From assembly GCA_947492475.1 (NCBI GenBank), contig CANLNM010000001.1, positions 434,001 through 498,000 of the forward strand: 64,000 nt of DNA, read 5' to 3'. Below, piece by piece: positions 59,293 to 64,000 of the stretch. A program made the translations under genes and the position numbers. Below the pieces are notes generated by a model that worked only from the letters and a program-made list of their open reading frames with translations, ran no database searches and was not told the DNA's origin. Origin of the DNA: an uncultured Paracoccaceae bacterium. Its GTDB lineage: Bacteria > Pseudomonadota > Alphaproteobacteria > Rhodobacterales > Rhodobacteraceae. Positions within the stretch are counted from its first letter, which is position 1, and every line of letters begins with the position of its first letter.

Positions 59293-59979
59293 TCAGGCCA
59301 GCCATGTTTTATAGTCACTGACCAGCAAATGAGTGGGCGCGACATCCTCTTCGATGTCGGCAAATCGGCCAATTGGGTCACGGAACACATTGTCGGTTTC
59401 GTCATCATTAACTGTCGACACTTCTCCGATCAGAACGTCCCCGCCTTCGCCCCAAAATGCGTGCCAATCGCCGGGCATCAGGGTCACGCTTTCACCGGGG
59501 GCAAATTTTAGCTTTTCACCGGGGGCAAAATCTCGGCGGATCCCGTCACAAAACACTGTCCCCCCCGCAGTTTCATCAAAATTCCCATCCGCATCCGAGC
59601 CAAACAGCTCTATCACCATGGTGGCGCCGCCCCGGTTGATGATGTCTTCGGCTTTGATCACATGTGTGTGCATCGGGGACAGTTGATCTTGTTTGGAAAT
59701 CAGCAGTTTTTCCGCATAACACATCCCACCGCCGCGTTGCAGATCGGCCAAACGGCCATTGCGCAGCGTAAACAGGAACAAGCCCATCTCGTCGTAACGC
59801 CCAGCACCATAATCAGTAATATCCCAGCCATTGCGCGCATCAATAACGGCGCGCGCTTCGTCTTTGCGGGATTTGAATTCATCCGGCGACCAATAGGCCC
59901 AAGGCGGCAGAACAAACCCAAAGGATCGGATCATTTCATCGGCTTCTGCCATGATGTCATTGATGCGCGAACGTTTCAT
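59293..59979 (-). CDS. D-lyxose/D-mannose-family ketol-isomerase
   Basis: A 228-residue cupin-fold protein matching the D-lyxose isomerase family in length and pattern. KRSRINDIMAEADEMIRSFGFVLPPWAYWSP is the start, then CYAEKLLISKQDQLSPMHTHVIKAEDIINRGGA with two metal-binding histidines and a glutamate-containing KAED, and VTLMPGDWHAFWGEGGDVLIGEVSTVNDD. It should interconvert D-lyxose and D-xylulose or D-mannose and D-fructose. No sugar transporter is adjacent. Confidence 0.85.
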   Translation of the reverse strand: MKRSRINDIMAEADEMIRSFGFVLPPWAYWSPDEFKSRKDEARAVIDARNGWDITDYGAGRYDEMGLFLFTLRNGRLADLQRGGGMCYAEKLLISKQDQLSPMHTHVIKAEDIINRGGATMVIELFGSDADGNFDETAGGTVFCDGIRRDFAPGEKLKFAPGESVTLMPGDWHAFWGEGGDVLIGEVSTVNDDETDNVFRDPIGRFADIEEDVAPTHLLVSDYKTWLA

Positions 59980-60092
59980 CGGCTAATCCTCAAACGGCTA
60001 TTACGGATATGTTTGCGCTATCAGTGCCCAATCCCCAGACCAAGAGCAAGCATGATCCACGAAACATTTCCGAAACTTTTACCGCCGTCAGA

Positions 60093-60875
60093 TCAGGCGC
60101 TGCGCTGTAGGACCGCGTTTTGGGTTGATCGCTGCGCAGAAAAGGCGCGCGCCGCATCCCCAAACGCTTCGAATAAAGGGCGCGATACCGGATCATTGGC
60201 TGCATTCCATTCCGGATGCCATTGTACAGACATGGTAAATCCCGGTGCGTCCTGAATATAGATCGCTTCGGGGGTGCCATCGGGGGCGTGCCCATCAATA
60301 ACCACCCTCGGGCCGGGCTGTTTTATCCCTTGGCCATGTAAGGTGTTTGTTAAAACTTCGGTTGCACCAAACAGGGTATGAAACGGGCCATTTTCCGTGA
60401 CTTTGACCACATGACGCAGGGCAAATTTTTCTTCGAGCGTCCCATCAGGCGGCATGCGGTGATTGCTGCGGCCCGGCAGATCGCGGATTTCCGGATAAAG
60501 CGTCCCGCCCATGGCGACATTCACCTCTTGGAACCCACGACACACTCCTAAAATGGGTTGGCCACGCTCCACACAGGCCCGGATTAACGGCAACGTAATT
60601 GCATCCCGCCCACGATCAAAATCACCATGCGCCTCAGTCTCTGCCTCGCCATACTCAGATGGGTGTACATTCGGGCGCCCGCCCGTAAACAAAAACCCAT
60701 CACATATCGACAGCAATTCGTCGACCTGCACCACGTCCGGGCTGGCGGGAATAATCATCGGCGCACAATTTGACACGTGCGAAATCGCACAGGAATTCAT
60801 CGTGCCCCCCGCATGGGTTGGGTATTCATCGTTGATCAGATATGAATTGCCAATAATTCCAATAACAGGTCGCAC
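60093..60875 (-). CDS. Gamma-glutamyl-gamma-aminobutyrate hydrolase-type class I amidotransferase
   Basis: A 260-residue peptidase C26 protein. The nucleophile loop is LGVCRGFQEVNVAMGG with Cys112, and VQWHPEW provides His220 and Glu222 of the triad. It is similar to PuuD, which frees GABA in putrescine degradation. Other substrates of the gamma-glutamyl type are possible, as no glutamyl-putrescine gene is nearby. It is divergent from the cytochrome P450 gene across a palindromic site. Confidence 0.88.
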   Translation of the reverse strand: MRPVIGIIGNSYLINDEYPTHAGGTMNSCAISHVSNCAPMIIPASPDVVQVDELLSICDGFLFTGGRPNVHPSEYGEAETEAHGDFDRGRDAITLPLIRACVERGQPILGVCRGFQEVNVAMGGTLYPEIRDLPGRSNHRMPPDGTLEEKFALRHVVKVTENGPFHTLFGATEVLTNTLHGQGIKQPGPRVVIDGHAPDGTPEAIYIQDAPGFTMSVQWHPEWNAANDPVSRPLFEAFGDAARAFSAQRSTQNAVLQRSA

Positions 60876-60894
60876 GCGTCCATCCTTATACTTC

Positions 60895-60926
60895 CTGTCA
60901 AAACATAGACCTATGTTGATAGACAG
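60895..60926. promoter_or_regulatory. Palindromic operator candidate between PuuD-like and P450 genes
   Basis: AACATAG-AC-CTATGTT (60902-60917) is a perfect 7-bp inverted repeat with a 2-base spacer, framed by CTGTC (60895-60899) and GACAG (60922-60926). It lies between two divergent genes, 20 bases before one start and about 33 before the other, a good place for a shared repressor. Confidence 0.55.
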
Positions 60927-60958
60927 AAAACCCTTACCGTTGATGAATACCCTCTGCA

Positions 60959-62203
60959 GTGGCGCACATGGTTAATTTGGATGCGAATATGGTTCACGAC
61001 CTCAATAATACCGATTTTTTACGCAATCCCGGTCCGAAACTGCGCGCATTACAGACCCAAGGCGCATTTGTTCAGGTCAAGCTGCCGTTGGTCGGTGTCG
61101 TTTGGGCCACGACCAATGATGAAACCGCGCGTCAGGTTTTGAAAGACACCGAAAATTTTGCCCGCAACACCAAAAATGCAACCGGGCGCAGCATGGCCAA
61201 GACGTTTTGGTGGATGCCACCGTTTTTGCGCCCTCTTCTTAGGAATCCTGCCCAGCTGGATGGCGCAGAACATATTCGATTGCGACATTTGGTGACCGCT
61301 GCCTTTACCAAAACGGCCATGGAAACGCATATTCCGGCCATTCAACAGATCGCAAATCAGCTATTGGACCAGATGCCATTGACCCAAGAGGTGGATCTAA
61401 TGGGGGCCTATTGTCAGAAAATCCCGATGTTGGTGATTTGCGATGTGATGGGCATCCCAGAGGCGGACCGCGCCAAAGTTGCCGCCTGGGTTAATCCGAT
61501 GACGCTGATTTCCGGGGGGCCTAGCTTTGCGCGCGCCCTGCCCGGTATTTGGCGCATAGCACGGTATTTTCGCGCGGAATTTGAAAATGTGCGGCAAAAT
61601 CCGCGACCGGGCTTGATCAGTGATTTGGTGCAGGTCGAACAAAACGGAGACCGCCTGAGCAACGATGAATTGCTGGCCATGGTGATGGCGCTGTTTGTCG
61701 CGGGCCATGAAACCACCGTCAATCTGATGGGGTTTGCGATCGCGCATATGCTGGACACACCAGAAAATGTGATCCCGTTCAAAGATGACCCAAGCCGGTG
61801 GAATGCCTTTACTGAAGAAGTGCTGAGACACGAGTCACCCGTGATGTTGACCAATATCCACTATGCGAAAAACAACATTAACATTAGCGGCCATGAGTTT
61901 GAAAATGGGGATAAAATCGTTCCATTGCTTATCGGAGCGAACCGGGATCCGAACAGGTTTCCGGATCCTGACCAGTTTCAACCTGATCGCGTCCGCAATC
62001 CCCATATCGGGTTCGGATATGGGCCACATATATGTGTGGGCATGCAACTGGCACGGGTCGAAATGCGGATGGCCTTGCAAACTCTTTTTGAACGTTTCCC
62101 CGAAATCCAACCCACCCTCAAACAGGCGGAATTGCCGCTGCTAAAACGGGTGGGATTGCGGGGATATAAACGTTTACCGGTGCGTTTACGCCAATCCAGT
62201 TAG
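60959..62203 (+). CDS. Cytochrome P450
   Basis: A 414-residue soluble P450 of bacterial type. Helix-I oxygen motif AGHETT is at residues 248-253, the ExxR motif EVLR at 287-290, and heme-binding loop GFGYGPHICVG at 351-361 with Cys359. The loop has His-Ile before Cys, slightly unusual but seen in some families. Start is GTG 60959 or ATG 60968. No ferredoxin partner is nearby. The 3' end overlaps the opposite gene by 18 bases. Confidence 0.92.
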   Translation: MAHMVNLDANMVHDLNNTDFLRNPGPKLRALQTQGAFVQVKLPLVGVVWATTNDETARQVLKDTENFARNTKNATGRSMAKTFWWMPPFLRPLLRNPAQLDGAEHIRLRHLVTAAFTKTAMETHIPAIQQIANQLLDQMPLTQEVDLMGAYCQKIPMLVICDVMGIPEADRAKVAAWVNPMTLISGGPSFARALPGIWRIARYFRAEFENVRQNPRPGLISDLVQVEQNGDRLSNDELLAMVMALFVAGHETTVNLMGFAIAHMLDTPENVIPFKDDPSRWNAFTEEVLRHESPVMLTNIHYAKNNINISGHEFENGDKIVPLLIGANRDPNRFPDPDQFQPDRVRNPHIGFGYGPHICVGMQLARVEMRMALQTLFERFPEIQPTLKQAELPLLKRVGLRGYKRLPVRLRQSS

Positions 62204-62614
62204 GCCCACCGCGTCGATCCCGGCCAATCCGACAATTGCATCATTGTCGGATGTATCACCGGTAACCCCAATCGCCCCAACGGTTTTTCCAGATTTGTCC
62301 TGCACCAAAATCCCTCCGGGCACTGGCACCACTTGTCCGCCATAGACCCCATTCACCGCATTCATAAAATAGCCCTGCGCCTCGGCGCGCGCCATCTGGG
62401 CCGATCCAGGCATACCCAGCATAACCGCCCCATAGGCTTTGCCATGTGCGATTGCAAACCGCCCCGGCGCAGCCCCATCCTGACGTTCAAACGCTTTGAC
62501 ATGCCCACCTGCATCCAGCACCACAACAGAAAGCGGCTTTAGGTCCAGCTCTTTGCCTTTTTCAAACGTTTTACGAATGATGGTACGCGCACGATTTAGT
62601 GAAATTTCTGCCAT
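62186..62614 (-). CDS. GlcG/HbpS-family heme-binding-like protein
   Basis: A 142-residue protein of the DUF336/GlcG family. The patterns VVVLDAGGHVKAFERQDGAAP and KAYGAVMLGMPG, then VPVPGGILVQD and VGAIGVTGDTSDNDA are typical. GlcG is encoded next to malate synthase G in the E. coli glycolate operon; here it lies 32 bases downstream of glcB, consistent with a glycolate/glyoxylate role. Its function remains unclear. Confidence 0.88.
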   Translation of the reverse strand: MAEISLNRARTIIRKTFEKGKELDLKPLSVVVLDAGGHVKAFERQDGAAPGRFAIAHGKAYGAVMLGMPGSAQMARAEAQGYFMNAVNGVYGGQVVPVPGGILVQDKSGKTVGAIGVTGDTSDNDAIVGLAGIDAVGLTGLA

Positions 62615-62646
62615 ATTTCATATCCTTATTGGATGAAGCTAAAGTG

Positions 62647-64000
62647 TTATGCTTGGGTCTTTTTCTGCAGACGCCGCTGATGCAAAACCGGTTCGGTATA
62701 TCCCGAAGGCTGGATACGCCCCTGGAACACCAAATCGCATGCTGCTTGATACGCTATTGAATTATAGCCCGGCGCCATTGGTAAATAGCTGGGATCGTTG
62801 GCATTTTGCGCATCAACCACCAATGCCATTTTTTCCAATGCGGCGCGCACCTGCGCCTCAGAAACCACGCCATGATGCAGCCAATTCGCCAATGCCTGCG
62901 ACGAAATCCGACAAGTTGCGCGATCTTCCATCAGGCCAACATCATGAATGTCTGGCACTTTGGAACATCCAACCCCCTGATCCACCCAACGTACGACATA
63001 GCCCAAAATGCCTTGGGCATTGTTTTCCAATTCTTGGGTCTTTTCCGCGTTTGAAAACACACGATCCTGTTGCACGGTGGGAATGGTTAGCAAATCGTCC
63101 AAGGAACCGCGCGCGCCGCCGGATTGCAGTTCATCCTGACGCGCCGAAACATCAATTTGATGGTAATGGGTCGCGTGCAACGTCGCAGCCGTTGGCGACG
63201 GCACCCAGGCACAGGACGCACCGGCCTGCAGGTGGCCAATTTTGGCCGCCAGCATGTCGCCCATCAGGTCGGGCATGGCCCACATACCTTTGCCGATCTG
63301 TGCCCGGCCTTTTAGCCCACACGCCAGCCCGATATCCACATTTCGATCCTCATAAGACGCAATCCAAGCGGCGTTTTTCATCTCACCTTTGGGCACCATG
63401 GGCCCTGCTTCCATAGAGGTGTGGATTTCATCACCCGTACGATCCAAAAACCCGGTATTGATAAAGGCGACCCGCGATTTTGCTGCGCGAATACATTCCT
63501 TTAGGTTCGCCGACGTGCGGCGTTCTTCGTCCATGATCCCGATTTTCACGGTATTTTGCGGCAGGTTCAACACCGCCTCAACCCCCGTGAATATCTGATC
63601 CGCAAAGGCGACTTCCTCGGGGCCATGCATTTTCGGTTTTACGACGTAAACGGACCCTTTTGTAGAGTTTCCACCACCCCGTTGCAGGTCATGCATCGCG
63701 ATAAGGGTGGTTATCATCGCATCCATCAGACCTTCGCCAATTTCGGCGCCGTCCCTGTCCAAAATCGCCGGGTTGCGCATCAGATGGCCGACATTACGCA
63801 CCAACATCAACGCGCGGCCTTTCAGGGTGACATCATCGCCCTTTGGCCCGGTGAAAACCCGATCCGGGTTCATGCGCCGCGTGACGACATGGCCCCCTTT
63901 TTCAAAGCTTTCCTCAAGATTTCCAGTCATCAGGCCAAGCCAATTTGTATAGGCCAACACCTTGTCTTCGGCATCCACGACGGCGACGGAATCTTCGCAA
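62647..64000 (-). CDS. glcB: Malate synthase G, C-terminal part
   Basis: The gene enters from the right edge; the frame stays open to 63999, and residues before the visible Met ([14 protein letters not shown]) continue the family sequence. Visible features are [69 protein letters not shown] (glyoxylate/CoA site) and [23 protein letters not shown]. About 450 of 720 residues are present. It condenses glyoxylate and acetyl-CoA to malate. Confidence 0.95.
   Translation of the reverse strand, partial: CEDSVAVVDAEDKVLAYTNWLGLMTGNLEESFEKGGHVVTRRMNPDRVFTGPKGDDVTLKGRALMLVRNVGHLMRNPAILDRDGAEIGEGLMDAMITTLIAMHDLQRGGGNSTKGSVYVVKPKMHGPEEVAFADQIFTGVEAVLNLPQNTVKIGIMDEERRTSANLKECIRAAKSRVAFINTGFLDRTGDEIHTSMEAGPMVPKGEMKNAAWIASYEDRNVDIGLACGLKGRAQIGKGMWAMPDLMGDMLAAKIGHLQAGASCAWVPSPTAATLHATHYHQIDVSARQDELQSGGARGSLDDLLTIPTVQQDRVFSNAEKTQELENNAQGILGYVVRWVDQGVGCSKVPDIHDVGLMEDRATCRISSQALANWLHHGVVSEAQVRAALEKMALVVDAQNANDPSYLPMAPGYNSIAYQAACDLVFQGRIQPSGYTEPVLHQRRLQKKTQA

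Overview
The window looks like a chromosomal segment of an alphaproteobacterium of the order Rhodobacterales (Roseobacter group). The evidence is the gene content and order: a 14-gene complex I cluster interrupted by small genes of the DUF5333 and DUF5337 type, a sulfotransferase-like gene and a carboxymuconolactone-decarboxylase-like gene; NuoE with a C-terminal helix-hairpin-helix-like tail; and a VPLPA-type sorting signal. The genus cannot be fixed from the sequence alone. I saw no tRNA, rRNA, CRISPR array, transposase, integrase or prophage gene. No gene-free stretch reaches 300 bases; the longest is the roughly 270-base nuoA/GGDEF intergenic region.

Layout. 1-761: tail of a DEAD-box RNA helicase and its terminator. 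770-3164: a secreted VPLPA-type protein and ribonuclease J. 3161-24018 (all minus strand): nuoA-B-C-[sulfotransferase]-D-[39-codon ORF]-E-[membrane/HHH protein]-[DUF5337]-F-[lipoprotein]-[DUF5333]-G-[lipoprotein]-H-I-[CMD-like]-J-K-L-M-N, then birA, coaX and rnj. Many junctions are 1- or 4-base stop/start overlaps, so the inserted genes are translationally coupled to core subunits. Two terminator-like hairpins around the DUF5333 gene may split the cluster into two transcripts. 24288-25019: a diguanylate cyclase, divergent from nuo.

25037-33165 (minus) is a leucine/isovalerate catabolic operon: isovaleryl-CoA dehydrogenase, both methylcrotonyl-CoA carboxylase subunits, methylglutaconyl-CoA hydratase and HMG-CoA lyase. 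Together they convert isovaleryl-CoA to acetoacetate and acetyl-CoA. An LprI-like protein, a small membrane protein and a GST are interleaved, and a palindromic operator candidate lies just upstream. 33303-42875 holds cell-envelope and housekeeping genes: a sugar aminotransferase, phosphoglycolate phosphatase, glmU-glmS (UDP-GlcNAc synthesis), an AlkD-like protein, a lipoprotein, moaA, Kdo transferase and a glycosyltransferase-like protein.

42908-51426 combines two M20 peptidases/deacylases (minus) with a complete peptide ABC transporter (plus) in the unusual order ATPase-ATPase-binding protein-permease-permease. 51493-55403 contains a GNAT acetyltransferase, a C-terminally truncated Old Yellow Enzyme homologue, a DUF3422 protein, and a divergent HxlR regulator/flavodoxin-like pair with repeated operator-like sites. 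55496-59105 has pntAB (proton-translocating transhydrogenase) and an ICMT-like methyltransferase. 59293-64000 has a D-lyxose isomerase-like protein, a PuuD-like hydrolase, a cytochrome P450, a GlcG-like protein and malate synthase G, which runs off the window edge.

The most unusual items are the unannotated 39-codon hydrophobic ORF coupled to nuoD, the shared HHH-like tail on NuoE and its neighbour, the hairpins inside the nuo cluster, the transporter hairpin at 49438-49471, and several operator-like palindromes in front of divergent or catabolic genes.
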